Shown here one piece after another: positions 1 through 8,733 of a stretch of 42,089 nt of DNA. The notes under the pieces were generated by a model. That model did no database searches and was not told the DNA's origin. It was given only the letters and a program-made list of their open reading frames with translations. Each line of letters starts with the position of its first letter. The first letter of the stretch is position 1. This DNA is from DATLGB01 sp037724045 (GTDB lineage Bacteria; Actinomycetota; Thermoleophilia; Solirubrobacterales; Solirubrobacteraceae), in assembly GCA_037724045.1 (NCBI GenBank), contig JBBJOW010000031.1:1-42089 (forward strand), given 5' to 3'. The position numbers were made by a program, and so were the translations under genes.

Positions 1-1
1 G

Positions 2-856
2 CTCGAGAACATGGAGATCGGTCACAACGTGCTCCACGGCCAGTGGGACTGGATGGGCGACCCGGCGGTCCATTCGACAACGTGGGAGTGGGACCAGGTC
101 TCGACGGCGAAGTCGTGGAAGTACGCCCACAACTACCAGCACCACACGTACACGAACGTGCTGGGCAAGGACCGCGACCTGGGCTACTCGGCGATGCGCG
201 TGGACTCCGCCCAGCCGTGGCACCCGGTCTACCTCGCCCAGCCCGTGTACGGCCTGGCGATCGCGCTCGCGTTCCAGTGGGGCATAGCGCTCTACGACAT
301 GGAGCTCGACGCGGTGCGCAAGGGAGAGAAGACCGCGGAGCAGGCGCGGGCCGAGGTCCTCGCCTTCGCCCGCAAGGCCGCGGTGCAGCTCGGCAAGGAC
401 TATGCGTTCTTCCCGCTGCTGGCAGGGCGCGGCGCCCCGCGCGCGCTGGCGGCCAACCTCGCGGCCAACGTGATCCGCAACGTCTGGGTGCACACCGTCG
501 TCTTCATGGGCCACCTGCCCGAGGGGGCGCAGACGTTCACCGAGGCGGAGGTGCGAGACGAGTCGCGCGGCGGCTGGTACGTCCGCCAGCTGCTCGGCTC
601 CTGCAACCTCGAGGGCACGCCGCTGTTCCACGTGCTCACGGGTCACCTCTCCTACCAGGTCGAGCATCACCTGTTCCCCGACATCCCGTGCAACCGCTAC
701 CCGGAGATGGCCCCGCAGGTGCGAGCGGTGTGCGAGCGCCACGGGCTCCCCTATCTGACCGGCCGCCTGGGCCCCCAGTACGCATCGGTCGCGCGCAAGA
801 TCCTGCGGCTCTCCTTCCCGGGCGGCGCTCCGACAGTCGGCCAGGCGAGGTTGTGA
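2..856 (+). CDS. Fatty acid desaturase, 5' end cut off by the window
   Basis: Integral-membrane di-iron fatty acid desaturase (DesA/linoleoyl-CoA desaturase family), which would introduce a double bond into acyl chains of membrane lipids. All three histidine boxes are visible: HNVLH near the window start, QHH in NYQHHTYTN, and HxxHH in YQVEHHLFP near the C-terminus. The frame is open to the window edge and reads LENMEIGHN across the first ATG (base 11), which is internal to the usual desaturase core. The N-terminal membrane part therefore lies outside the window, and the ATG at 11 is unlikely to be the true start. The regiospecificity cannot be read from sequence. Confidence 0.9.
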   Translation, partial: LENMEIGHNVLHGQWDWMGDPAVHSTTWEWDQVSTAKSWKYAHNYQHHTYTNVLGKDRDLGYSAMRVDSAQPWHPVYLAQPVYGLAIALAFQWGIALYDMELDAVRKGEKTAEQARAEVLAFARKAAVQLGKDYAFFPLLAGRGAPRALAANLAANVIRNVWVHTVVFMGHLPEGAQTFTEAEVRDESRGGWYVRQLLGSCNLEGTPLFHVLTGHLSYQVEHHLFPDIPCNRYPEMAPQVRAVCERHGLPYLTGRLGPQYASVARKILRLSFPGGAPTVGQARL

Positions 857-883
857 GCTTCCGCACCGGGGTAAGCGAGTCAC

Positions 884-1030
884 ATGCAACTGCAACTTCC
901 CCTGCTGCTCATCATCATCGGGATCGTGCTCGCGATCCTGGTGCATTACGCGCTCGGCATCGTGGTGATCCTGATCGGCCTCGTCATGCTGGTCTACCCG
1001 CGCATCGCCTCCGGGCGCTCCCGGTCTTGA
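884..1030 (+). CDS. Small two-helix membrane protein, unknown function
   Basis: A 48-residue ORF starting at ATG 27 bases after the desaturase stop and on the same strand. It is almost entirely hydrophobic, with two closely spaced transmembrane segments (about residues 4-20 and 22-42) and a basic, serine-rich tail (PRIASGRSRS). It ends 4 bases before the convergent mreB stop codon. I do not recognise a family. Coding is supported by position and by the uninterrupted hydrophobic pattern. It is probably co-transcribed with the desaturase. Confidence 0.6.
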   Translation: MQLQLPLLLIIIGIVLAILVHYALGIVVILIGLVMLVYPRIASGRSRS

Positions 1031-1034
1031 CCCG

Positions 1035-2054
1035 CTAGCCCATCCGGTCCAGTTCCTCGAGCGTCTGTCCGGCACCGAGCGCGACGCACAGCAGCGGGTC
1101 CTCGGCGACCCGGACCTCCATGCCCGTCTCGCGCTGGACGCGCTCGGCGAAGCCGCTCAGCAGCGCCCCGCCCCCGGTTAGCACGATGCCCTGCCGGGTG
1201 ATGTCGGCAGCCAGCTCGGGCGGCGCCGCCTCGAGCGCGGAGTGCACCGCGCCGAGCATCTCGGCGACCGGGGGCTCGAGCGCCGCGCGCACCTCGGCCG
1301 ACGACAGCGTCACCTCGCGCGGCAGGCCGGAGAGCAGGTCGCGACCGCGAACGCGCGTCTGCTCGTCGGCACCCACGTTCATGGCGCTGCCGATCTCGAG
1401 CTTGATCTGCTCGGCGGTCTGCGTGCCGATCGCCATCCGGTGCTCGCCGCGGAGGTAGCTCGAGATGGCGTCGTCGAGGTCGTAGCCGCCGACCTTCTGT
1501 GAACGCGAGACGACGAGTCCGCCGAGCGAGAGGATGGCCACCTCGCTGGTGCCGCCGCCGACGTCGACGACCATGCGACCAATCGGCTCGGCGATCTCCA
1601 GGCCCGCGCCGATGGCGGCGGCGAGCGACTCCTCGATCAGGTTCACCTGACAGGCCCCGGCCGCGACGGTGGCCTCCTCCACGGCGCGACGCTCGACCTC
1701 GGTGATCCCCGACGGCGCGCAGACGACCACGCGCGGCCGGTTGAAGCGCCCACCCATGACCTTGGACATGAAGGAGCGCAGCATCGCCTCGGTGACCTCG
1801 AAGTCCGCGATCACCCCGTGGCGCAGCGGGCGATCGGCGGAGATCGACGCCGGCGTGCGGCCGATCATCTGCTGCGCGTCGGCGCCCACGGCGTGCACCT
1901 CCCCCGTGCGCTGGTCGATGGCCACGACGGACGGCTCGGACATGACGATGCCCTGGCCGCGGACGAAGACGACCGTGTTCGCCGTGCCGAGATCGATCGC
2001 GATGTCGCCGCCGCGACCGAACAGGCGGCGCCGCTTGGGGGGAGGCCGGCGCAA
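1035..2054 (-). CDS. mreB: Rod shape-determining protein MreB
   Basis: Actin-like ATPase that forms membrane-associated filaments guiding lateral cell-wall synthesis. The 339-residue protein matches the family length. It shows the actin-fold nucleotide motifs: phosphate-1 loop DLGTANT (residues 21-27), phosphate-2 loop VDVGGGTSEVA (around 165), and the adenosine motif VLTGGGALLSGF near the C-terminus. The start is a TTG preceded by GGGG; a very basic N-terminal stretch (RRPPPKRRR) precedes the core and could help membrane association. mreC, mreD and other wall genes are not adjacent, so this is a stand-alone copy, possibly a paralogue. Confidence 0.93.
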   Translation of the reverse strand: MRRPPPKRRRLFGRGGDIAIDLGTANTVVFVRGQGIVMSEPSVVAIDQRTGEVHAVGADAQQMIGRTPASISADRPLRHGVIADFEVTEAMLRSFMSKVMGGRFNRPRVVVCAPSGITEVERRAVEEATVAAGACQVNLIEESLAAAIGAGLEIAEPIGRMVVDVGGGTSEVAILSLGGLVVSRSQKVGGYDLDDAISSYLRGEHRMAIGTQTAEQIKLEIGSAMNVGADEQTRVRGRDLLSGLPREVTLSSAEVRAALEPPVAEMLGAVHSALEAAPPELAADITRQGIVLTGGGALLSGFAERVQRETGMEVRVAEDPLLCVALGAGQTLEELDRMG

Positions 2055-2073
2055 GCCCCGGACCCTACTCAGC

Positions 2074-2235
2074 TCATTTGCCGTCCTTGTCGCTGTCGCC
2101 GTCGACCGCCCTCTCGACGTCGTCGGCGCCGTTCTTGACGTCCTTCTCGACGGCGTCGTCGGAGGCGCAGCCGCCCGCGAAGGCGAGTGATAGCGCGGCC
2201 AGCGCCGCGGCCAGTGTCCTGCTCGTGATGGTCAT
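2074..2235 (-). CDS. Small putative lipoprotein
   Basis: A 53-residue ORF between mreB and the diguanylate cyclase gene. It starts MTITSRTLAAA, has a hydrophobic signal segment (about residues 7-20) and a lipobox-like end, FAGGC, with the cysteine at position 23. After it come a short acidic stretch and a lysine/aspartate-rich tail. This layout resembles small exported actinobacterial lipoproteins of unknown role. It lies 19 bases upstream of mreB on the same strand and 9 bases after the GGDEF gene, so all three could share a transcript. Confidence 0.6.
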   Translation of the reverse strand: MTITSRTLAAALAALSLAFAGGCASDDAVEKDVKNGADDVERAVDGDSDKDGK

Positions 2236-2244
2236 GGGGTCGGT

Positions 2245-3633
2245 CTACCCGTCTTCATGCAAAAGCGCACGGTTGCGGCCGGCGGCCTTGGCCGCGTACA
2301 GCGCCCGGTCGGCCAGCAGCAGCGCGTCGTCGAGGCGGCGGCCGGCGGGTGCGAGGCACGCGCCCACGGACGCGGTGACCGACGTTCGCTCGCGCAGCTC
2401 AACGACGACACGCTCCGCGATCTCGTTGGCTTCATCGGCGTCGTGGGCTTTTGCGAGGATGGCGAACTCGTCACCACCGACCCGGAAGACGTCGTCGGCG
2501 TCGCGCACGGCGGCTTGCATGACCGCGGCGACCACGCGCAGCAGCCGGTCCCCCGCGACGTGTCCGTGGGTGTCGTTGACCACCTTGAAGTGATCGAGGT
2601 CGATGAGGATCACTGCGGTCGCGTGGTCGACGGTCTGGTGCAGGCGGGCGTGGAAGCCGCGGTGGTGGCCGAGCCCAGTCAGCGGGTCCGTGGCCGCCTG
2701 GGCGCGCAGGTCGACGACCAGGTCGGACACGCGGAGCGCGCTCGCAGCGTGGGTGACCAGCAGTTCGAGCAGTTCGATCGTCTCCGTGGCGATCTCCTGC
2801 GGCGTGCTGTCGGCGACCACGAGCACCCGCGACGGGTGATCGGACAGGCCGAACATGGCCAGCGCGCAGACGCCGGCCTCGCGCAGCCTGGCCAGCCCGC
2901 TGAAGTCCTGACCGCCGCTCTCGCCGACCGTGAAGCACGATGTGCCCGCCTGGACGAACTGGAGCACCGTGCGCAGCGCCTCCTGCGGTGCGGCGCCGAT
3001 GCGGGCTGCGAGCGGCCCGATCGCGTCGACGAGGGCGACCTCGCCGTCAGGGCCGCCGGTGAGCAGCACGGCCGAGTCCATCCCAGCGACGTCCGCCGCC
3101 GCCTCGAGCACCTCGCGCTCGACCCGGCCGCGGGTGTTGATGTCCGTCAGCCGGGTGGCATGGCGGACGAGCCGCTGCGCCGGCGTCTCGAGCAAGCCAC
3201 CGCCGAGCTCGACCAGCCGCGCGCCGAGAGCGTCGGCGGCACGGCCGACCGCATCGGCGTCGGTCTGGTCGAGGCGGGCGAAGGACTCCACGTTGACCGC
3301 GCCGATCACATTGCCGTGCGCGCGCACCGGCGCACACGCCTCCGCGCGCACGAGCGGTGTGATCTCGAGGTACTGCTCGTGGGCGGTGACGTCGGGGTCC
3401 AGGAACGGCTCGCCGGTCGCGAAGGTCTGGCCGATGACGCCCGCGCCGGGCGGGATCCCGTCGAAGACCTGGAGGTAGGTGCGGGCGGCGGCGCAGCGCA
3501 GCCGCCCGCCGCGCTCGAGGTAGACGCTGGGCTTGTAATCCGGATTGGCCGCCAGGTGGTCCACCACGACACCGCACGCAGCGAGGTGATCCCCGGCTCG
3601 GGCCAGCAGCGTTGCGAGCGCGTCGGGCGCCAT
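2245..3633 (-). CDS. GAF-GAF-GGDEF diguanylate cyclase
   Basis: Predicted to make cyclic di-GMP from two GTP in response to a ligand bound by its sensory part. The 462-residue protein has two GAF-like domains (about residues 10-160 and 165-300) and a C-terminal GGDEF domain. The active-site loop reads RVGGDEF (GGDEF at about 386-390). The RxxD product-inhibition site (RDAD) stands at the standard spacing upstream, so feedback inhibition by c-di-GMP is expected. No transmembrane segment is seen, so it is probably cytosolic. The ATG at 3633 was chosen because the reading frame upstream lies antisense to the ceramidase-like gene and does not resemble a protein. Confidence 0.88.
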   Translation of the reverse strand: MAPDALATLLARAGDHLAACGVVVDHLAANPDYKPSVYLERGGRLRCAAARTYLQVFDGIPPGAGVIGQTFATGEPFLDPDVTAHEQYLEITPLVRAEACAPVRAHGNVIGAVNVESFARLDQTDADAVGRAADALGARLVELGGGLLETPAQRLVRHATRLTDINTRGRVEREVLEAAADVAGMDSAVLLTGGPDGEVALVDAIGPLAARIGAAPQEALRTVLQFVQAGTSCFTVGESGGQDFSGLARLREAGVCALAMFGLSDHPSRVLVVADSTPQEIATETIELLELLVTHAASALRVSDLVVDLRAQAATDPLTGLGHHRGFHARLHQTVDHATAVILIDLDHFKVVNDTHGHVAGDRLLRVVAAVMQAAVRDADDVFRVGGDEFAILAKAHDADEANEIAERVVVELRERTSVTASVGACLAPAGRRLDDALLLADRALYAAKAAGRNRALLHEDG

Positions 3634-3670
3634 CGGAGTCAGTATCGGGCGTCCGGCAGGCCGCCTCCAA

Positions 3671-3689
3671 CCGAAAGGTGGCATTTCGG
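3671..3689. promoter_or_regulatory. Short inverted repeat in a divergent intergenic region
   Basis: The 90 bases between the divergent diguanylate cyclase and ceramidase-like genes must hold both promoters. They contain a 6-bp inverted repeat, CCGAAA-N7-TTTCGG, with a further TTTCGG at 3704-3709. This could be an operator or only a small hairpin. No convincing -35/-10 pair was found for either gene. Confidence 0.25.
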
Positions 3690-3723
3690 CCCCGAGGAGC
3701 GGCTTTCGGCGTACCCTCGCACG

Positions 3724-5886
3724 GTGCGCCGCCTCCTGATCCTCTCCGTGCTGCTCGTCGCCGGCCCCGTCGCGACCGCCCCTCCCGCTTCCGCTGCCGC
3801 GCCCCTGCGCGCCGGGGCGGGGATGACCGACATCACGCCGCCGCGGACCGGCTACTACCTCGGCGGATGGACGCGAGCGGATCGACTGGCCGAGGGCGTC
3901 AGCTCGCGCCTGATGGCGAGCGCCCTCGTCCTGCAGCGCGGCAAGCGCAAGCTGGCGCTCGTGGCCGTCGAGCTCTTCGCGGTTCCGGCGGGGCTGCAGG
4001 AGGCGGTTGCGGCGCGGCTGGCCGCGCGGGGCTTCGACCGCACGAACGTGATCATGGCCGCCACCCACACCCACTCCGGCCCGGGCGGATACGCCAACAA
4101 CCCGACCTACAACACGGCGGCGCCGTCGCTGGAGACGATCGGCGACCCGCTGAGCTTCTACGAGTTCTTCGATCCGATGCCGGCCGACCGGCAGCTCTAC
4201 ACGTTCCTGGTCGACCGCATCGCGAACGCGATCGTGCGCGCCGATCGCGACCGCGCCCCGGCCGTCGCTGGGTGGGGCCGGACGCGGCTGACGAACCTGA
4301 CGCAGAACCGCTCCATCGAGGCGCACCTGGCCAACCACGGCATCGAGGTGCCGTTCGGCGAGGGCACGCCGGAGATGGACCCCGACGGAGTCCTGCACAC
4401 CATCGACCCGGGCGTCGACGTGCTTCGCGTCGACAAGCTGCGCGGCGGTCGCCGCGTGCCGATCGGCGCCTGGTCGGACTTCGCCAATCACGCCACCGTC
4501 GTGCACTCGGAGTTCGAGGCCTACTCGGGCGACCACCATGCGGCGGCGTGGCGCGTGTTCGCCGCCAAGGTGCGGCGCGCAGGCAGGGTCCCGCGGCGCC
4601 AGACGGTGGTCAACGTCTATCCGAACTCCGCCGAGGGCGACCAGACGGCGGGCATCGCCAACGTCGGCCCCGCGGCCGCGCAACGGGTCGGCACGGTCGA
4701 GGCCGGTGCGATGTTCCGCGCCTGGCGCAAGGCCGGCAGCCGGCTCGGGCGCCGGCCCGCGCTGCGGGGTCGTTGGACGCGCGCGTGCTTCTGCGGGCGC
4801 GAAACGGCGACAGGCCCCGTCGACGACGAGGGCAAGCTGGGCGCCGGCTTTTTGACCGGATCCGAGGAGGGCCGCGGGCCGCTGTTCGACGTCACCGGCG
4901 TGCCGTTCGAAGGTCGGACGAGCCCCAACGACACGCCCGAGCAGGGCAACAAGGTGGTCATCGAGGGCGCCGGCGACCCGCCGCCGGCGGTGCCGCTGGC
5001 CGTCTGGCGGATCGGCAATCGGGCGATGGCCACCATTCCCGGCGAGGGGACCAAGGAGTTCGGCGTGCGGGTACGGGCGGCGGTCGGCGCGGCGATGCCG
5101 GGAGTGCGCCGCGTCGTGCTCGCCGGCTTGGGCAACGAGTTCGTCCAGTACGTCACCACCCCGGAGGAGTACCGCCAGCAGAGCTACGAGGGTGCGTCGT
5201 CGCTGTTCGGGCCGAACGAGGGGACCTTCATCGCCGAGCGGCTGGCGGAGCTTGGCACGGCCCTGGCATCCCGCTCCCCCGCGCCCGAGCCGTTCGCGCT
5301 GGATCCGTTCTACGGCGTGCAGCCCGACGGGGAGCCCTATCCCCCCGGCGCGGAGGCGGGCACCCTCACCGCACAGCCGGGCGACGTGGCGCGGCTCGAG
5401 CGGGCGGTGGTCGAGTGGACCGGCGGGCCGACGGGCTCGGACCTTCCGAACGGTCGGGCGTTCGTGACTGCGCAGCGCCGGGTCGGCGGTCGCTGGAAGC
5501 GATACGCCGATGACCTGGGGCTGCAGTTCCTGTGGCGCGTGGATGGCTCGGACTACACCGGCCAGTGGGAGGTGCCGCTGTCGGCGCCGGTGGGGCGGTA
5601 CCGCTTGGTGGTCTCCGCCTCCAGGTATCGGTTGGCTTCGTCGCCGTTCAGGGTCAAGCCAACCGCAGCATTGAAGGTGGAACGCGTGGCTGGCGGGGTT
5701 CGGCTTCGTTACCCGGACGCGATCGTGAACGTCGATCTGACGTCGCGGCCCGTGGCGGCGAGTGGCGGCGTGGTCCGCTCGTCGGCGGGTGTCGTACGCC
5801 GGCGGCGCGGCAGCGTCTTCAAGGTCCCTGCCGGAGCCTCGATTTCAGCGGCTCGCGACCGGTTCGGCAATCGCGTCGGGGCCTGA
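3724..5886 (+). CDS. Secreted neutral/alkaline ceramidase-like hydrolase
   Basis: A 720-residue exported protein of the neutral/alkaline non-lysosomal ceramidase family, whose known members hydrolyse the amide bond of ceramides. A signal peptide is visible (basic start VRRLLILSVLL, probable cleavage near PASA, residue 24). The mature part opens with the family motif GAGMTDITPP; the zinc-site segment THTHSGPGG lies around residue 116. The region expected to hold the nucleophilic serine reads PNSAEGDQ (about 300-307), unlike the textbook NxGDVSPN, so the substrate may differ. The last ~170 residues look like the beta-sandwich C-terminal domain. The start is GTG. It ends 18 bases from the convergent esterase gene. 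Confidence 0.8.
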   Translation: MRRLLILSVLLVAGPVATAPPASAAAPLRAGAGMTDITPPRTGYYLGGWTRADRLAEGVSSRLMASALVLQRGKRKLALVAVELFAVPAGLQEAVAARLAARGFDRTNVIMAATHTHSGPGGYANNPTYNTAAPSLETIGDPLSFYEFFDPMPADRQLYTFLVDRIANAIVRADRDRAPAVAGWGRTRLTNLTQNRSIEAHLANHGIEVPFGEGTPEMDPDGVLHTIDPGVDVLRVDKLRGGRRVPIGAWSDFANHATVVHSEFEAYSGDHHAAAWRVFAAKVRRAGRVPRRQTVVNVYPNSAEGDQTAGIANVGPAAAQRVGTVEAGAMFRAWRKAGSRLGRRPALRGRWTRACFCGRETATGPVDDEGKLGAGFLTGSEEGRGPLFDVTGVPFEGRTSPNDTPEQGNKVVIEGAGDPPPAVPLAVWRIGNRAMATIPGEGTKEFGVRVRAAVGAAMPGVRRVVLAGLGNEFVQYVTTPEEYRQQSYEGASSLFGPNEGTFIAERLAELGTALASRSPAPEPFALDPFYGVQPDGEPYPPGAEAGTLTAQPGDVARLERAVVEWTGGPTGSDLPNGRAFVTAQRRVGGRWKRYADDLGLQFLWRVDGSDYTGQWEVPLSAPVGRYRLVVSASRYRLASSPFRVKPTAALKVERVAGGVRLRYPDAIVNVDLTSRPVAASGGVVRSSAGVVRRRRGSVFKVPAGASISAARDRFGNRVGA

Positions 5887-5904
5887 GGGTGGCTATGGCC
5901 CCCG

Positions 5905-8052
5905 TCAGGCCCCTCGCGGACAGCCGGCGAGCCTGACCTTCAGGCCGGGGGCCTTGCTCAGGTCGAGCTTCGCCCTGCACGTGACGCGGGCACGGCGCGG
6001 GTCGATGGTGACGCTCGCGACGTCGGTGGACTCGATGACCAGCCGGTTGCTGCGCTTGGCGGCTTCCGCCTTCCCCCACTCGCGGGTGCGCGCCGCGTAG
6101 GGCGTCGGGCCGCGCGAGCCGCCCTCGAGGTTGGCGGCGCTGACGTCGACCTCGCCGACCGGCGCGTCGCTGCGGCCGGCGCCGAGTGAGCGGACGTCGA
6201 TCGTCCCGAACGCTGCGCCTTCGGAGACGCGCAGCCGCGACAGCCAGTAGGCGTGGTCGGCGACGGCTCCCGCCCGCGGCGAGTCGGTCTCCGGGTCCAC
6301 CACGTAGGTCACCCGGACCGGGTTGCGCACGACGCGATGCGTGCCGAGGAATTCCGCGCCTGGCGCGTACTCGTCGTTGGTGGCGAGCGTGAGGTGGTCC
6401 GCGGCGAGGAAGATCCAGGCGGCGAAGCGCAGCCCGAGGCGCTCGAGCTCGGCGTTTGTGGCCTCGTAGCGGGAGACGTTGACGAGCTCGTCGCCGAGCG
6501 CGTTCCAGGTCATGATCGGCGTATGGCGCAGGCTCGGAAGCGCGCGGTCGGGGTCGCCGGCGCCGACGACGGCGAATCCCCGGGCAAAGAGATCCGGCCA
6601 GCGCGAGAGCATCCGGAAGGTGCCGAGGCCGCCCATCGAGTAGCCGCTCGCCGCGACCGCGCCGGGATCGAGCTTGTAGCGACGAGCCACGTCGGCCCAG
6701 ACCTCGAAGGAGTCCGCCTCGGCGATGTCCCTGTAGAAGCCGTCGGGCCCACGGCCGGAGGGCGTGGCGACCAGCGAGCCGGCGCCGCGCTCGCCGAGCT
6801 GTGACTGGTGCTTCGAGCCCGAGTACTGGTTGTAGTTGGCCGACAGCGAGTGCATCAGCAGCGTGAAGCCCCAGCCACGGGCGGGCTGCGCGCGGTCCGG
6901 GACGTAGAGGGAGTAGGGCTGCAGCTGGCCGACGAGCGCCCCCTCGCAGGGCTTGTAGGCGCTCGTGGCCGCGGACAGGCCGCCGCACAGGCTGCCGTAG
7001 TCGATGCCCTGCCCGAACGATCGCCGGCTCGCGAGGATCCGGTTGATCGGCCCGGTCTTGGGGACGTCTGAGTTGTCGCGCCTGCGCGCGGCGAGCTTGC
7101 CGAAGTCGACGTCGGCGGAGAAGGCCGACACGTCCCCTGACGCGAGCGCCGCCGACTGCGCCTTCTCACGCCACCACGTGCCCAGGAACGCCGCGCCCGC
7201 CGCCGCGTCGGCGATCGTCACGCCGGCCGGGATGCTGGCCAGGTCGGGGATCGGCTCCGACCCCCGGAAGGCGAGGTTGAACAGCCGCGAACCTGTCCCA
7301 CCCACCACGCCGCCGCCGGGCGTGGTCTCGGTCCGCGACTCCCCGGCCGCGAGGTACTCGCCCGCCGCATCGTCCCACAGCCCGGCGCCGGCGGCCATGC
7401 GCACCGTCGAGCGGCCGGGCTTGAACGCGGCCTTGGGCACGCGCACCGTCACCTGCCGGCGCCTGGCGTCCACCCGCGCGGTGGCACCGTCCATCCCCTC
7501 GACGGTCGAGCCGTGCACGGTGAGGAAGTCCTCCGCCGGCGACGAGACGCCCGCGCCGTAGGGCCAGGCCACCGGCGCGTCGGATGATCCGAGGGCGATG
7601 GTGAAGGCCGACGTCTCGTGCAGCGCGTTGAGGGTCACCCGGAACAGCGTCGCCCTGCGCTGCGGCAGCACCCGCAGCTCGACGAGGTCCGCCGTGTCGT
7701 TGGCGAAGGCCGGGTCAGACGGGTAGGTCAGGGTCCCCGCCTTCGGGGAGAAGGTGAAGTCCCCGGGCTCAAAGGGGTCCTCCGGATCGGGCGCGCCGCC
7801 GGCGCCGTGGCTGTCGTAGAGGAAGTCCTGGTAGAGGAACTCGCCGCGCCGATAGGCGGTCGCCCCGGAGATCAGGATCGGCTTCGCGCGAAACGGCTTG
7901 ACGTTGGCCAGCTGTGGCGCACGCGCCGCGCGCTCGTAGAGCACGTCGGGCCCGGGCCGGTGCCCGGACGTCACCTTCGGCAGCCCCGCGCCCTGCGCAG
8001 CAGCCGGCGCGACCAGTAGCGCGGCGATAGCCGCGAGCATCACTCGCCTCAT
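5905..8052 (-). CDS. Secreted alpha/beta-hydrolase (esterase/peptidase-like) with N-terminal beta domain
   Basis: A 715-residue exported protein. The N-terminus (MRRVMLAAIAALLVAPAAA) is a signal peptide. Residues ~25-250 form a beta-rich region that resembles glucodextranase-C/DOMON-like modules. The rest is an alpha/beta-hydrolase domain with a nucleophile elbow GYSMGG (serine near residue 470) followed by a hydrolase-like stretch, GTFRMLSRWPDLF. A candidate histidine is in AADHLTLA. The domain plan resembles secreted poly-hydroxyalkanoate depolymerase or prolyl-oligopeptidase-type esterases; the substrate cannot be assigned. It converges on the ceramidase-like gene, so the pair may form a secreted lipid or polymer degradation locus. 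Confidence 0.75.
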   Translation of the reverse strand: MRRVMLAAIAALLVAPAAAQGAGLPKVTSGHRPGPDVLYERAARAPQLANVKPFRAKPILISGATAYRRGEFLYQDFLYDSHGAGGAPDPEDPFEPGDFTFSPKAGTLTYPSDPAFANDTADLVELRVLPQRRATLFRVTLNALHETSAFTIALGSSDAPVAWPYGAGVSSPAEDFLTVHGSTVEGMDGATARVDARRRQVTVRVPKAAFKPGRSTVRMAAGAGLWDDAAGEYLAAGESRTETTPGGGVVGGTGSRLFNLAFRGSEPIPDLASIPAGVTIADAAAGAAFLGTWWREKAQSAALASGDVSAFSADVDFGKLAARRRDNSDVPKTGPINRILASRRSFGQGIDYGSLCGGLSAATSAYKPCEGALVGQLQPYSLYVPDRAQPARGWGFTLLMHSLSANYNQYSGSKHQSQLGERGAGSLVATPSGRGPDGFYRDIAEADSFEVWADVARRYKLDPGAVAASGYSMGGLGTFRMLSRWPDLFARGFAVVGAGDPDRALPSLRHTPIMTWNALGDELVNVSRYEATNAELERLGLRFAAWIFLAADHLTLATNDEYAPGAEFLGTHRVVRNPVRVTYVVDPETDSPRAGAVADHAYWLSRLRVSEGAAFGTIDVRSLGAGRSDAPVGEVDVSAANLEGGSRGPTPYAARTREWGKAEAAKRSNRLVIESTDVASVTIDPRRARVTCRAKLDLSKAPGLKVRLAGCPRGA

Positions 8053-8062
8053 GCGCTGGATT

Positions 8063-8464
8063 CTAGGTATGCGCGTCGAGACACTGGTTCACCAGCGCGT
8101 CGGCGTCGGCGTTCAGCGCGCGCTTGACCGGCCGGATGGACCACTGCTCGAAGGCACGCAGTGTCTTGAGCGCCTCCGCGTGCAGCGGCTTCATGTCCGC
8201 GTGCTTGACCTTGTAGCGGCCGGTCACCTGATAGGCGATCAGCTCCGAGTCGTTGACGACCTCGACCTCGGTGGCGCCCAGGGCGACGGCCCTCTCGAGG
8301 CCGAGCAGCAGCCCCTGGTACTCGGCGACGTTGTTCGACGCGCGGCCGAGGAAGGACGACGCCTCGTCGAGCACGTCGCCGTCCGGCGAGGAGACCACGG
8401 CGGCCGCGGCAGCCGGGCCGGGGTTGCCCCGCGAACCGCCGTCCACGTGGACGACGACCTTCAC
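8063..8464 (-). CDS. rnhA: Ribonuclease HI family protein
   Basis: RNase H-fold nuclease that cleaves the RNA strand of RNA-DNA hybrids. The 133-residue single-domain protein carries the D-E-D-D catalytic set: D8 in HVDGGSRGNPGP, E in NNVAEYQGL, D in VNDSELI and a late D in NADADALVNQ. Only a GTG at 8464 gives the family N-terminus (VKVVVHVDGG). It is the compact type common in Actinobacteria and lacks the E. coli basic-protrusion region. It follows an unknown 72-residue gene by 10 bases on the same strand and ends 10 bases before the esterase start. Confidence 0.9.
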   Translation of the reverse strand: MKVVVHVDGGSRGNPGPAAAAAVVSSPDGDVLDEASSFLGRASNNVAEYQGLLLGLERAVALGATEVEVVNDSELIAYQVTGRYKVKHADMKPLHAEALKTLRAFEQWSIRPVKRALNADADALVNQCLDAHT

Positions 8465-8474
8465 GACGCAGCCC

Positions 8475-8693
8475 TCAGGAGTCGGCGGCTTCGATGGCCG
8501 GGAACTCGCCCGGCACGTTGCGCCGGCGCCGGTCGCGTACCTCGCGCTGCCCGCCACCAGTGGAGCCCTGGGCCCGCCGCGATTGCTTGCGGCGGTCCAC
8601 GATGACCGTGACGTTGGGGTCTTCGTCGTAGTAGGAGACGAGCTTCTGGTAGAGCTCGGGCTCCAGCTCCTCGGGAACGACGCAGTAGATCAC
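8475..8693 (-). CDS. Unknown small basic protein
   Basis: A 72-residue ORF with a GTG start (VIYCVVPEELEPELYQKL). The first half looks like a small alpha/beta fold that ends in a strand and basic motif, VTVIVDRRKQSRR. The second half is a disordered, arginine-rich stretch (REVRDRRRRN) with an acidic end. The motif resembles short uncharacterised actinobacterial proteins, but I know of no assigned function. The basic tail might bind nucleic acid. It sits 10 bases upstream of the RNase HI gene and 40 bases downstream of the zinc-ribbon gene, so it is probably in one operon with both. Confidence 0.6.
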   Translation of the reverse strand: MIYCVVPEELEPELYQKLVSYYDEDPNVTVIVDRRKQSRRAQGSTGGGQREVRDRRRRNVPGEFPAIEAADS

Positions 8694-8733
8694 GTCGTCG
8701 AGGTTACCCAGACTGCCCGACGCGCGGCCTCGT

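Noticed and set aside
2257..3723. Plus-strand frame running through the diguanylate cyclase into the ceramidase-like gene
   Set aside because: It is antisense to a clear GAF-GAF-GGDEF gene; only the part from GTG 3724 shows a signal peptide and family motifs.
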